Shown piece after piece: positions 54,773 through 63,659 of a DNA stretch of 64,000 nt (the first letter of the stretch is position 1; each line of letters starts with the position of its first letter). The stretch spans positions 62,001 through 126,000 of the forward strand of contig NZ_CABIKG010000002.1 in assembly GCF_902196125.1 (NCBI RefSeq), read 5' to 3'. The stretch comes from Helicobacter suis. Lineage in GTDB: Bacteria; Campylobacterota; Campylobacteria; Campylobacterales; Helicobacteraceae. The position numbers and the translations under genes were made by a program. The notes under the pieces were generated by a model. That model was not told the DNA's origin, searched no databases, and saw only the letters and a list, made by a program, of their open reading frames with translations.

Positions 54773-54854
54773 GTAAGTATTAGCTAAATAGACATTAGGT
54801 GCTAAGTTTAGCATTAGCGCTGATAAAGCCCTAGCTTTGAGTACGGGGAGTATA

Positions 54855-56036
54855 TTAAGAGAGTAATAACACCTCTACACTTTGTACGGGTTCTTCTACT
54901 TGGTGGATACAGGCAATGGCATTAGAGGCACTAAGCGCATTAATAGCCCCCGCGCCATAAGTGTTATTTTGATAGGGAGTGAAAATTCCACCTTGTAATT
55001 GCCCTAAAATTAAATGGGTGCGTTTGCCCTTTAAAACGAGCGGGCTAGCTAAATTAGCTTTAAAGCTAACAGGTTTAGCTAGACTAAGCGCTAATCTTTC
55101 TAAAACAGGTAAGACTAAAGTTAAAAAGGTGAGGGTACAGCTTAAAGGATTGCCCGGCATGCCAAAAATAACTTTTTCAGAGAGGCTAGCTAACATAATA
55201 GGTTTACCCGGTTTAAGCTTAACCCCGTGGTAGTGAATCTGTGCGCCCATTGTTAAAAGCGTCTCTTTAAAATAATCCTTATCGCCCGCACTCACACCCG
55301 CGCTACTAATGATGACATCATGATCTAAAGCGCTTGTTAGGGCTTTTTTTTGCGCCTCAATAGAATCTTGTAAATAGCCTAAGTGTGTTGGATCAAAACC
55401 ATGCTTTTTTAAGAGGTTGGTTAAAATAACCCCATTGGTATCATATACTTGGTGTTTATGCGCATGCCCACCTAAAGGCACTACTTCATCGCCACTACTA
55501 AAAACCCCCACTCTTAAACGCCTAAAGACGCGCACAGAACCAATCCCCTGCGAGGCTAATAAAGCAATATGCCCGGTTGATAAACACATGCCCTTTGTTA
55601 AAATTAAATCCCCACTTTTGATATTTTCACCCTCAAAGCGGATATTATCCCCTTTTTTAAAACCTTGTGGGGCGTGGGCGTGGGTGTTTGTAAAACTTTG
55701 CATGTTTTCAAAAGGCACGACTAATTCTACACCTTTAGGGATAGGGGCTCCTGTCATGATTTTAACGCAAGTGTGGGGGGGTAATTCTAAGGCTGTTATA
55801 TCCATGCCCGCATAAATGGTATGGGCAATGGGTAAGGATTTTTCTAAATCCTCTAAGCGCAATCCAAAACCATCCATAGCCGCATTGCTGACTTTAGGTA
55901 AAGGATCGTGTGCGTAAATATCCTGCGCTAAAATACGCCCCTGTGCTTTATTTAAAGCGATGGGCTTAGTTTGCAAAGGCATTAAAGGGAGATTTAACCC
56001 CAAATCTAGGGCTTCTTGAAAACTAATAAGATTCAT
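54855..56036 (-). CDS. moeA: molybdopterin molybdenumtransferase MoeA
   Basis: Inserts molybdate into molybdopterin to form the molybdenum cofactor. Seen: DPLPKVSNAAMDGFGL, MTGAPIPKGVELVVPFE, SSGDEVVPLGG, SAGVSAGDKDYFKE and KPGKPIMLASL with FGMPGNPLS. 393 aa. It lies 10 bases after fliR, the HP0172-HP0173 arrangement of H. pylori. Confidence 0.95.
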   Translation of the reverse strand: MNLISFQEALDLGLNLPLMPLQTKPIALNKAQGRILAQDIYAHDPLPKVSNAAMDGFGLRLEDLEKSLPIAHTIYAGMDITALELPPHTCVKIMTGAPIPKGVELVVPFENMQSFTNTHAHAPQGFKKGDNIRFEGENIKSGDLILTKGMCLSTGHIALLASQGIGSVRVFRRLRVGVFSSGDEVVPLGGHAHKHQVYDTNGVILTNLLKKHGFDPTHLGYLQDSIEAQKKALTSALDHDVIISSAGVSAGDKDYFKETLLTMGAQIHYHGVKLKPGKPIMLASLSEKVIFGMPGNPLSCTLTFLTLVLPVLERLALSLAKPVSFKANLASPLVLKGKRTHLILGQLQGGIFTPYQNNTYGAGAINALSASNAIACIHQVEEPVQSVEVLLLS

Positions 56037-56046
56037 TTGTATTCCT

Positions 56047-56814
56047 TTAAAAGAGAGTTATGAGTACATGCAATGCCTGTAATAATTGCTCTTTAAAGCG
56101 ATGCATAATAGAGGCCATGATTAAAATAAGCCCTAATAGAGCAATGGCAATTTTAAGTGGAAACCCAATCGCTAAGAGATTAAATTGGGGGTGGGTTTTC
56201 ATGATCATGCCAAAGACAATATCACCAAACATGATAATAGCTAGAATGGGAAAGGCCATGCTAAAACCTACCATGAATAAATGCCCTAGTGCTTGCATGC
56301 TAGCTTGTGCGATGTGGTTTGTAAAAATAAATCCCCCTAAGGGAATTTTTTCTAAACTATGCTGTATCCATAAAATGATTAAATGGTGCATGGAGGTTTG
56401 TAGCATCGTTAAAATGGCTAAAAGCAAAACAACCTGCCCTACAATGGCCTTTTGAGCCCCTGAGATAGGATCATAAGCGCTAGCCATAGTTAAACCCATA
56501 GAAAAACTAATCGTATCTGTAGCAAAAGCAATGGCGTGGAAAACCACTTGTAAAAAGAATGAAGCACATAGCCCTAATAAAAACTCCGCACAGCAAGCAA
56601 TTAAAAAAGTTTCTGCTGTGGTGTATAGTGGGGGGTGGGATAAGGTGGGATAAAACACAAGGGTTAGAAAAAAACTAAGAGCCCCCCTTACAGATATAGG
56701 AATAAGATTATTATCAAAGAAAGGGAAAAGCGCGATCACCCCACTTAAACGCAAAAATAAGAGTAAAAACCCCTCTACATTTTGATCGCTCATGTAGGCT
56801 AGCCAATCTAACAT
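56047..56814 (-). CDS. fliR: flagellar export protein FliR
   Basis: Membrane component of the flagellar type III export gate, with about six hydrophobic helices; conserved LRLSGVIALFPFFDNNLIPISVRGALSF and the FLQVVFHAIAFATDTISFSMGL segment. The ATG at 56814 gives 255 aa, the usual length; the open frame reaches an ATG six codons upstream without a ribosome binding site. GCTATAATGC just before the start could be a -10 box for a shorter transcript of moeA. Confidence 0.92.
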   Translation of the reverse strand: MLDWLAYMSDQNVEGFLLLFLRLSGVIALFPFFDNNLIPISVRGALSFFLTLVFYPTLSHPPLYTTAETFLIACCAEFLLGLCASFFLQVVFHAIAFATDTISFSMGLTMASAYDPISGAQKAIVGQVVLLLAILTMLQTSMHHLIILWIQHSLEKIPLGGFIFTNHIAQASMQALGHLFMVGFSMAFPILAIIMFGDIVFGMIMKTHPQFNLLAIGFPLKIAIALLGLILIMASIMHRFKEQLLQALHVLITLF

Positions 56815-56925
56815 GCTAGCATTATAGCGCATGGATTTTAACAGGCGTTTTTTCTTTGGGCTTATTATTAATCATTTAGTGTTACAATGAATAGAAGTTT
56901 TTATATTTTTATACAAGGAAGTTTC

Positions 56926-57705
56926 ATGCGCGGGTTTTGTTGTGTGTTGGCGTTGTGTGCTGGATTTGCTGGAGCAAGTGAGGTGGGTAGTAATGTGATT
57001 CGTTTAATTGATAAGCAAATCCATAAGAAAGTCAATGTACTAGAGGTTAAACCTTTAAAAGCCAATAAAGATTTTCAGATAGTGGTGGTAGAAGATCCAG
57101 ATACGCAATATCATATCCCCTTGCTAGTTAATAAAAATAGCGATCTTGTAATAGGCATTACCAATATCTTTTTTAGCACGAGCAATAAGGATACAGATTT
57201 AGTCCAATCCATCTACCACCAAACCCAAAGCCATAATTTTAAACAGCAAAATAGCGAATCGCTTAATGCCATGTTTGATGCAGTCCCTAAGGATTATGTG
57301 ATCAATCTACCCTCTAGTAATAAAGGGGTTCGTAAAGACCTTTATATCATTTCAGACCCTATGTGCCCTCATTGCCGCAACGAATTAGGCCATATCCAAG
57401 AACGCCTTAAAGAAGCCAATGTACACATGGTTTTAGTGGGATTTTTAGGTAGTGAGTCTAATCTTAAAGCAGCGGTTATTCTTAAAGAGATCAAACGGGC
57501 TAGAAACACGCAAGGCAAAATTGATATTTTAAATAAAGTCTATGCCTCTGCTTTCCACAACCCTACAGATGTATCCGATCAAAAGGTTCAAGAAGTACAA
57601 AAGGTTACTAAAAGCATTTTAGCTACAAAACTTGTTAAAGGTGTGCCCTTTCTTTATGAATATCGGGGCACTCCAAAAGTACAAGAGAGCAAAGCTACAG
57701 ATTAG
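56926..57705 (+). CDS. periplasmic thiol:disulfide oxidoreductase (DsbC/DsbG/DsbK-like)
   Basis: Signal peptide (CVLALCAGFAGA), an N-terminal dimerisation-like domain (about 20-125) and a thioredoxin domain with the CPHC active site (Cys147-Cys150) and a cis-Pro loop (KGVPFLYEYRGTP). It resembles the dimeric oxidoreductase HP0231 (DsbK) of H. pylori, which acts on periplasmic and outer membrane proteins. I chose the ATG at 56926 because CAAGGAAGTTTC precedes it. 259 aa; converges with the NhaC-like gene, overlapping by 11 bases. Confidence 0.85.
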   Translation: MRGFCCVLALCAGFAGASEVGSNVIRLIDKQIHKKVNVLEVKPLKANKDFQIVVVEDPDTQYHIPLLVNKNSDLVIGITNIFFSTSNKDTDLVQSIYHQTQSHNFKQQNSESLNAMFDAVPKDYVINLPSSNKGVRKDLYIISDPMCPHCRNELGHIQERLKEANVHMVLVGFLGSESNLKAAVILKEIKRARNTQGKIDILNKVYASAFHNPTDVSDQKVQEVQKVTKSILATKLVKGVPFLYEYRGTPKVQESKATD

Positions 57706-59032
57706 CAACTTGTCGTTTTTCTAAGCTTTTTAAAATAGCACCGCTATAGGTGCTAGAAAAAATATAGATCAAAGTAAAAAGCCCTAAAAGCCCTTGATAC
57801 CAGAGAAAAACAACCACATCTAAAAAACTCACGCTATCCTTAGCAAAACCTAGAAGAATTAACATCTGCGCGCCATAGGGGATTAAACCCTGAAAGACAC
57901 AAGAAAAAATATCTAAGATCACCGCGCTTTCGCGTCGATCCACCCCAAATTTTAAACTGATTTTACGGCTAATCTCCCCGACAATCACAATAGCCACCGT
58001 GTTATTAGCAACCGCTAAATCCACTAAACTAACCAAACTTGCAATGCCTATTTTGGCGCTTTTTTGGCCAACAATGAGGGTTTCAATTTTAGCAATAACC
58101 CATGCAATGCCCCCTTCACGCGCGACCATAAAGGCAATCCCGCCGGTAAGCATAGAGAGTAGAAAAATTTCTTGCATGCTAGTAAAACCGCTATAAACTT
58201 CCTTACCAAAACTTAAAAGGGTGAAGTTACCATAATAAAGCCCGATAGCCCCAGATAAAAGAATTCCGCTAAAGAGTACTAAAAACACATTCACTCCTAA
58301 AAGCGCTAGGGTTAAAACAAAAACATAGGGCAAGGTTTTAATTAAGGAATAATCATGGATTTGAATCGGGGCGATATTTTCAGGCCGTCCCCAGATTAAA
58401 AGCAAAATCACAGTTAAAATACTAGCCGGCAGGGCAATATAAAGATTGATTTTAAATTTATCCTGCATGGCCACATCTTGGGTACGGGTGCTAGCAATAG
58501 TGGTATCTGAAATAATAGATAAATTATCCCCAAACATCGCCCCCCCCATAAGGGCTGCTAACACTAATGGCATAGACAAATGGCTTTGCTGGGCTAATCC
58601 TACAGCTATAGGCCCTAAAGAGACAATAGAACCCACACTTGTGCCAATAGCCAAAGAAATAAAAGCAGCGATAACAAAAACCCCAGCGGCTAAATACTGC
58701 GCGGGGATATAACTAAGCCCAAAATTCACACTAGCCTCAACCCCCCCCATTGCCTTACTCACCACAGCAAACGCCCCAGCTAGTAAATAAATTGTACACA
58801 TAGTCATGATATTCTTATCCCCACACCCGGCTAAAAAATCATCAAATTTTTTATTTAGATCGCTTTTAAAGAGTAAAAAAGCTGTGGCTACGCCCACTCC
58901 TGCAGCTACGGGTCCTGGGAGTTGGTAAAAACCCATTTTCACACCGCTTAATTCTAAATAAAGACCAGTGCCTAAATAAATGCTAATGAAAACTAAGAAA
59001 GGGATAAGAGCAAAGGCGTTAGGAATTGGCAT
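57695..59032 (-). CDS. NhaC-family Na+/H+ antiporter-like protein
   Basis: A 445-aa membrane protein with about 11 helices and NhaC-family blocks: AIGTSVGSIVSLGPIAVGLA, GGAMFGDNLSIISDTTIAS and VDLAVANNTVAIVIVGEI. H. pylori has a similar membrane protein. Two runs of eight G (minus strand; 58547-58540 and 58748-58741) lie inside codons for MGGA and MGGV and are possible slippage sites. The ATG is preceded by AAAGGATTTTT. The exact exchanged substrate is not known. Confidence 0.85.
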   Translation of the reverse strand: MPIPNAFALIPFLVFISIYLGTGLYLELSGVKMGFYQLPGPVAAGVGVATAFLLFKSDLNKKFDDFLAGCGDKNIMTMCTIYLLAGAFAVVSKAMGGVEASVNFGLSYIPAQYLAAGVFVIAAFISLAIGTSVGSIVSLGPIAVGLAQQSHLSMPLVLAALMGGAMFGDNLSIISDTTIASTRTQDVAMQDKFKINLYIALPASILTVILLLIWGRPENIAPIQIHDYSLIKTLPYVFVLTLALLGVNVFLVLFSGILLSGAIGLYYGNFTLLSFGKEVYSGFTSMQEIFLLSMLTGGIAFMVAREGGIAWVIAKIETLIVGQKSAKIGIASLVSLVDLAVANNTVAIVIVGEISRKISLKFGVDRRESAVILDIFSCVFQGLIPYGAQMLILLGFAKDSVSFLDVVVFLWYQGLLGLFTLIYIFSSTYSGAILKSLEKRQVANL

Positions 59033-59193
59033 AAAAATCCTTTAAGAGCAGACTATGGCTTTTAATTGTAGCTAAGAGGACCTAAAAACCACCTGCTACT
59101 ACAGCTATTTATAAACCTCTAAAGTATTTATAGCCTTTTAAGAGACATTGCGCTAGAGTGAGCGATTTAGTAATTTTAATTTAAAGGTTTTTG

Positions 59194-60471
59194 ATGATCA
59201 ATCTTTCACGGCTAACTTTATGGCTAGCTATTTGTGTGGCTTTATTGCCCGGAGCACCTAAACACTTGAAAGGAAAACACATGGAAGGACAAGAAATTAC
59301 GCACAAGGGGCAATTGGGGGGTTTTGAGGGGGATAGTTCTAAGTTTAGCGGTGTTGTACATGTACAGATTTTATTTAAGTCTGAGAAATGGCGTCATTTT
59401 GGAGGGGGTTTAGTCTCCTTTGAACCAAAGGCTAGAAGTGCATGGCATACCCACCCAGCAGGCCAAACTCTTATTGTAACCAAAGGGGTGATTTATACGG
59501 GCACGCAAGATGGAAAAGTAAGTGTTGCGCATGAAGGAGATGTGATCTCTTGCCCCCCGGGTGTTAAGCACTGGCATGGAGCAGGACTAGATTCTGGTGG
59601 ATCCCACATTGCTTTAACTGGAGTTAAAGATGGAGTGAATGTAATCTGGGGGGAGAAAGTTAGCGATGCGGAATATATGAAAGCAATGGCCTCTGTACAC
59701 AATAAAAACCACACACCACATTTAACCAAGATAGCACAACATCATTTTGATACCCTCTTTAAAGATGCGTCTTTGCCCTTAAGCCAGAGTGATCCAGATT
59801 TTGTGAATGCGTATTTAAATTTTTCTTTAGGTGAGGCTCTTGTACAATCCGGTTTAAGTACTCAAGAATATATGCAACTAGTTCTAGCCTCTTTAATAGC
59901 TATCCCAGCACTTGGTGAGTATAAAAACATGCTTGGGATAGCCCTTAAAAACCATGTTAACCCTATTGCGATCAAAGAAATTTTATATCAAGCAGTGCCC
60001 TATGTGGGGTTTGGACGGGTGTATGACTTTTTAGAGGCCACAAACACGATTTTACGCGCGCACGGCTTTAAACTCCCCTTAGAGGCACAAAAAGGTGTGG
60101 CTAGAGATCAAAGGCAAGAAAAAGGTCTAGCTATCCAAAGAAAATTCTTTGGGGAGATGATTGATAAGCACAACGCTGCAGCCCCTAAAGACGAGCAACA
60201 TATCCGCCGGTTTTTATCAGAAAATTGTTTTGGGGACTACTACACTAGAGAGGGTTTAGCCCTGCCCTTTAGAGAGCTTTTAACCTTTGTGTATCTGGCT
60301 TCTTTAGGGGGAGCAGACGCGCAGCTTAAAGGCCATGTCAATGGAAACATTAGCGCAGGTAATGATAGAAAGAAACTAATAGGTGTCATAACTGCACTCA
60401 TTCCCTACATTGGCTATCCAAAAAGTCTTAATGCTTTAAGTGCAATTGATAGCATAGCTCCAGCAAAATAG
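59194..60471 (+). CDS. exported cupin / carboxymuconolactone decarboxylase-like fusion protein
   Basis: N-terminal hydrophobic segment (LTLWLAICVALLPGA) that looks like a signal peptide, then a cupin barrel (about 50-140: AWHTHPAGQTLIVTKG; CPPGVKHWHGA) with the metal-binding histidines, then two CMD-like helical repeats (about 180-280 and 310-415: NFSLGEALVQSGLSTQEY; LPFRELLTFVYLASLGG). The CMD part lacks the AhpD Cys-x-x-Cys motif, so a peroxidase reaction is unlikely. The substrate is unknown. The ATG at 59194 follows AAAGGTTTTTG. 425 aa. Confidence 0.8.
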   Translation: MINLSRLTLWLAICVALLPGAPKHLKGKHMEGQEITHKGQLGGFEGDSSKFSGVVHVQILFKSEKWRHFGGGLVSFEPKARSAWHTHPAGQTLIVTKGVIYTGTQDGKVSVAHEGDVISCPPGVKHWHGAGLDSGGSHIALTGVKDGVNVIWGEKVSDAEYMKAMASVHNKNHTPHLTKIAQHHFDTLFKDASLPLSQSDPDFVNAYLNFSLGEALVQSGLSTQEYMQLVLASLIAIPALGEYKNMLGIALKNHVNPIAIKEILYQAVPYVGFGRVYDFLEATNTILRAHGFKLPLEAQKGVARDQRQEKGLAIQRKFFGEMIDKHNAAAPKDEQHIRRFLSENCFGDYYTREGLALPFRELLTFVYLASLGGADAQLKGHVNGNISAGNDRKKLIGVITALIPYIGYPKSLNALSAIDSIAPAK

Positions 60472-60498
60472 CTCGCTGCTTTAAGTGTTAATGCGGTT

Positions 60499-60964
60499 TT
60501 ACCCCGCAGTTTTACCTGTTTCTAAAATTTCTTTTACTTTTTTTACATGTAAATCAGCTAGAGCTTGTACTTTAGTTGTTTCTTTATCAGCGTGGGCAAG
60601 ATAGCCAATTTTACAGGTATAAACATTGGGCAACTTTTCCATTTGGGCGGTGCGCGCCATGACATCAAATAAATTTATTCCCTTTAGAACCAATTGCAAA
60701 ACCATAAAAGAAAAGATCATCAATATAGCGCTTGAGTAGAGAAGGCACGCTATACCAAAATAATGGAAATTGTAGAATAATCACATCATAGCGCACTAAA
60801 CGCGCATATTCGCGTGCTACATCAATCTGATAATCTGGATAAGTTTGATCTAAATAGAGAAAATCAGCATTGGGGAGTGTTTTGGCCATTTTCTCTAAAA
60901 TAATGCGGTTAGCCTCTGATTCTTTTAAATTTGGGTGTCCTGAAATTATAAGTATTTTTTGCAT
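60499..60964 (-). pseudogene. broken NAD(P)H oxidoreductase (flavodoxin-like fold) paralogue
   Basis: The first part (start ATG 60964) is nearly identical to the intact paralogue downstream of 61567 through RYIDDLFFYGFA, then stops early (KGNKFI-stop). The remaining C-terminal part (VMARTAQMEKLPNVYTCKIG... to KTAG) continues in another frame. About 34 residues present in the intact copy are missing at the junction near 60680-60690, so a deletion with frameshift has inactivated this copy. Confidence 0.85.
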
Positions 60965-60997
60965 GGGTTTTCTCTTTGTAATAAGTTCTAATTAATC

Positions 60998-61567
60998 TTA
61001 TTTGGTAGTATTTTGGCTTGTTTCTAAAATTTCTTTTACTTTTCTCACATGCAAATCAGCTAAAGCTTCTACTTTAGTTGTCTCTTTATCAGCGTGGGCA
61101 AGATAACCAATTTTACAAGTATAAACATTGGGCAATTTTTCCATCCGCGCATCGCGTGCTATAATATCAAAGCAGTATAAACATTGATCCAGCGTACACT
61201 TTGCATAACCGCTTTCCTGATAAATATCTTGATGTCTTGCAGCTGTAACTGATAACATCAATTTTTTTCCTTTAAGTTTGCCACCTTTAGAATCAGTTGC
61301 AAAGTTATAAAATAAAAGATCATCAATGTAGCGCTTGAGTAGGGAGGGGGCGCTGTGCCAGAATAATGGAAATTGTAAAATAATCACATCATAGCGCACC
61401 AAACGGGCATATTCGCGCGCTACATCAATTTGATAATCTGGATAAGTTTGATCTAAATAGAGAAAATCCGTATTAGGTAGTGTTTTGGCCATTTTCTCTA
61501 AAATGATTTTGGTTACCTTAGATATTTTTAAATTAGGATGCCCTGAAATCACAAGTATTTTTTGCAC
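60998..61567 (-). CDS. NAD(P)H oxidoreductase, flavodoxin-like fold (KefF/MdaB-like)
   Basis: A 189-aa flavodoxin-fold quinone or nitro reductase-like protein: N-terminal ILVISGHPNLKISK phosphate loop for the flavin, YDVIILQFPLFWHSAPSLLKRYIDDLL, LKGKKLMLSVTAARH and a helical C-terminus. Related enzymes use NAD(P)H to reduce quinones by two electrons, protecting against oxidative stress. The gene sits 33 bases upstream of its broken paralogue in the same orientation and is divergent from ccoG. The precise substrate is not assignable. Confidence 0.85.
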   Translation of the reverse strand: MQKILVISGHPNLKISKVTKIILEKMAKTLPNTDFLYLDQTYPDYQIDVAREYARLVRYDVIILQFPLFWHSAPSLLKRYIDDLLFYNFATDSKGGKLKGKKLMLSVTAARHQDIYQESGYAKCTLDQCLYCFDIIARDARMEKLPNVYTCKIGYLAHADKETTKVEALADLHVRKVKEILETSQNTTK

Positions 61568-61725
61568 TTGGTTTTCCTTTGCTTAGAATTAGCGTGCATC
61601 TAAAAACGCGGGATTCTACCAATCTATTTTACATTTTTAGCCAATAATTGAGCATAACCCCTATTTAAACACACTTAATTAAAATTTGATAGTATGGCTA
61701 ATCACCTTAAAAGGATTTTCTATCT

Positions 61726-63123
61726 ATGGATACGCAAGGCCGCACCGATAAAAACACCTATTTTCATCAGTCCTTCCGCCTCAAACGCTACTTTGTTTAT
61801 GTTGCCATTGCCCTTATTCCTATGATCATTCCTTTCTTGCATATAGGAGATGGGCAGATCTTTTTAATTTCCTTTGAGCGTGGGCAACTCCACCTACTTG
61901 GCAAGATTTATAACACCCAAGAAATGTATCTTCTCCCCTTTTTAGTGATCTTTCTTTTTATTTTTATCTTTTTCATGACCACAATGCTTGGGCGAGTCTG
62001 GTGTGGTTGGGGTTGTCCGCAGACTATTTTTAGAGTGATTCATCGCGATCTAATTGAAACTAAGATTTTAGGCTTGCATGCTAAGATTGCTAACAAACAG
62101 CGCCCCACTCCCCCCACAGCGGCTAATCGCCTTAAAAAAATCGCCGGGCTTTTTTTATTTGCTCCCGTGCCTTTAATGTCTATGGCCGTGCTGCTTTTTT
62201 ATTTTGTCCCGCCATTAGAGTTTTTTAACCATTTAGCCCACCCTAGCCACCACCCCTTACTTTTAACAATCTGGTTAACTTTAAGTGCGGTTGTGTTTTT
62301 TGATATTGTGGTAGCCAAAGAACATTTTTGTATCTATCTTTGCCCCTATGCGCGGGTACAAAGCGTACTCTTTGATGATGATACTTTAAACCCTATTTAT
62401 GATACCCAAAGAGGCGGGGCTATTTATGATGCAAATGATGTTAAAATCCCCACCCTCCCACAAAAACGAGATAAAGCTAATGAATGCGTGAGTTGTAACC
62501 ACTGCGTTTTAGTTTGCCCTACTCATATTGATATTAGAAAGGGCATGCAATTAGAGTGTATTAACTGCTTAGAATGCGTAGATGCCTGCACCATTACAAT
62601 GGGTAAACTCAATAAACCTAGCCTAATTAACTGGTCTTCAACTAATGCCACTGCTACACATAGCAAAGTTAAATTATGGCGGCTTAAAACTTGGGCTTAT
62701 TTGGGGGTGTTGCTTGTGGTGATAGGTGCGCTTATTATCGGTACGCTTAGAAAATCTACCATGCTTTTAAATATCACACATGGCGGGCAACTCTACAGTG
62801 TTAAAAATGGCTTTGTAGATAATAGTTATATCTTTTTATTTGAAAACACCAGTAATAAAGCCCATGAATATACTTTTAATGTAGATGACCCTGATATTAG
62901 CATTTTACGGCCTAAAAACACGCTTTCTATCGCGCCACAGGGCAAGTTAAAGGTAGTTGTGATTTTGCGCATGCCCCTTAAACTGGCTAAAGAATCCTAT
63001 GAAAAACACGATGTTACCCACTCTAAAAAAGAGATTTTACCCATCGTGATTAAGGCCTATAGCACAGACGATCCAAAAATTTTTGTACAACAAGAAAGCA
63101 TCTTTATCGTCCCTACCCCTTAG
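61726..63123 (+). CDS. ccoG: cytochrome c oxidase accessory protein CcoG
   Basis: Membrane-bound ferredoxin-like protein needed for copper delivery to cbb3 oxidase. Seen: N-terminal FRLKRYFVYVAI helix, VWCGWGCPQTIF, a further membrane pair, EHFCIYLCPYARVQ, a double 4Fe-4S ferredoxin domain (CVSCNHCVLVCP; CINCLECVDAC), a membrane helix at about 320-345 and a C-terminal IgG-like FixG domain. 465 aa. The ATG is preceded by AAAAGGATTTTCTATCT. Confidence 0.93.
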   Translation: MDTQGRTDKNTYFHQSFRLKRYFVYVAIALIPMIIPFLHIGDGQIFLISFERGQLHLLGKIYNTQEMYLLPFLVIFLFIFIFFMTTMLGRVWCGWGCPQTIFRVIHRDLIETKILGLHAKIANKQRPTPPTAANRLKKIAGLFLFAPVPLMSMAVLLFYFVPPLEFFNHLAHPSHHPLLLTIWLTLSAVVFFDIVVAKEHFCIYLCPYARVQSVLFDDDTLNPIYDTQRGGAIYDANDVKIPTLPQKRDKANECVSCNHCVLVCPTHIDIRKGMQLECINCLECVDACTITMGKLNKPSLINWSSTNATATHSKVKLWRLKTWAYLGVLLVVIGALIIGTLRKSTMLLNITHGGQLYSVKNGFVDNSYIFLFENTSNKAHEYTFNVDDPDISILRPKNTLSIAPQGKLKVVVILRMPLKLAKESYEKHDVTHSKKEILPIVIKAYSTDDPKIFVQQESIFIVPTP

Positions 63124-63640
63124 GGGGCTCTTCCTCTGTGCTTAAATCTGCTTGCTCGCCCTCTTCTTTGGCAAAGAGCTATCCTCATATTGCTCTTGGT
63201 AGCTTAAAATCAAATTACGCTGACCTTCTATGCGGTAGTTTTGTACCTTAGATCTTTTCTAGCTGGGCAATTTTCTCCTCTAAAGCCAAAATATCGCCCC
63301 TCTTCTCCGGTTGGTTGTTTTTCAACGCCTCTTGGGGAGTGATTACCGGCTTATCTTTTTGTTCTAAAGCCTGCTTGAGGGTAGTAATTTGTTTCTAGTT
63401 TTTCCTAGTTTGACTGATCTGAAGCTTGCGCTGGTTGATAATCTTTTGATCTTTCAGGCGGGCATTAAATTCTTTTTCAAGCTTAGCCCTCTCCTGCTTG
63501 ATAGCTACTTGTAAATCCGCATTCAAACTAGAAGCTAAAACCTCTCTGATTTCTTTAAGTGCTGTGTTTAAGATGGCTTGCAAAGCCTGCTTGCGTGTTT
63601 TGTTGATCCATAAGAAAGCCCCCGCTAAGAAAGCCCCCGC
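63121..63640 (-). pseudogene. decayed membrane-anchored coiled-coil protein gene
   Basis: Minus-strand reading gives a hydrophobic segment with basic end (AGAFLAGAFLWINKTRKQAL), a helical stretch (NTALKEIREVLASSLNADLQ...), then an in-frame TAG (63397-63395), continuation in the same frame (KQITTLKQALEQKDK...LEEKIAQLEK), a TAA, and continuation in other frames (VQNYRIEGQRNLILSYQEQYED; then AKEEGEQADLSTEEEPPK). At least one nonsense change and two frameshifts, no start codon at the 5' end. No family recognised. Confidence 0.7.
63611..63640. repeat. 15-bp tandem duplication in terminator / pseudogene start
   Basis: TAAGAAAGCCCCCGC occurs twice in direct succession (63611-63625, 63626-63640). 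The copy next to 63640 supplies the 3' arm and T-run of the terminator for the Hop gene. Confidence 0.9.
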
Positions 63641-63649
63641 TTTAGGGGC
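63626..63649 (-). terminator. intrinsic terminator of the right-edge Hop gene
   Basis: On the minus strand GCCCC (63649-63645) pairs with GGGGC (63637-63633), followed by TTTCTTA, 11 bases after the stop codon of the Hop gene. Confidence 0.6.
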
Positions 63650-63659
63650 ATTTTAACAT

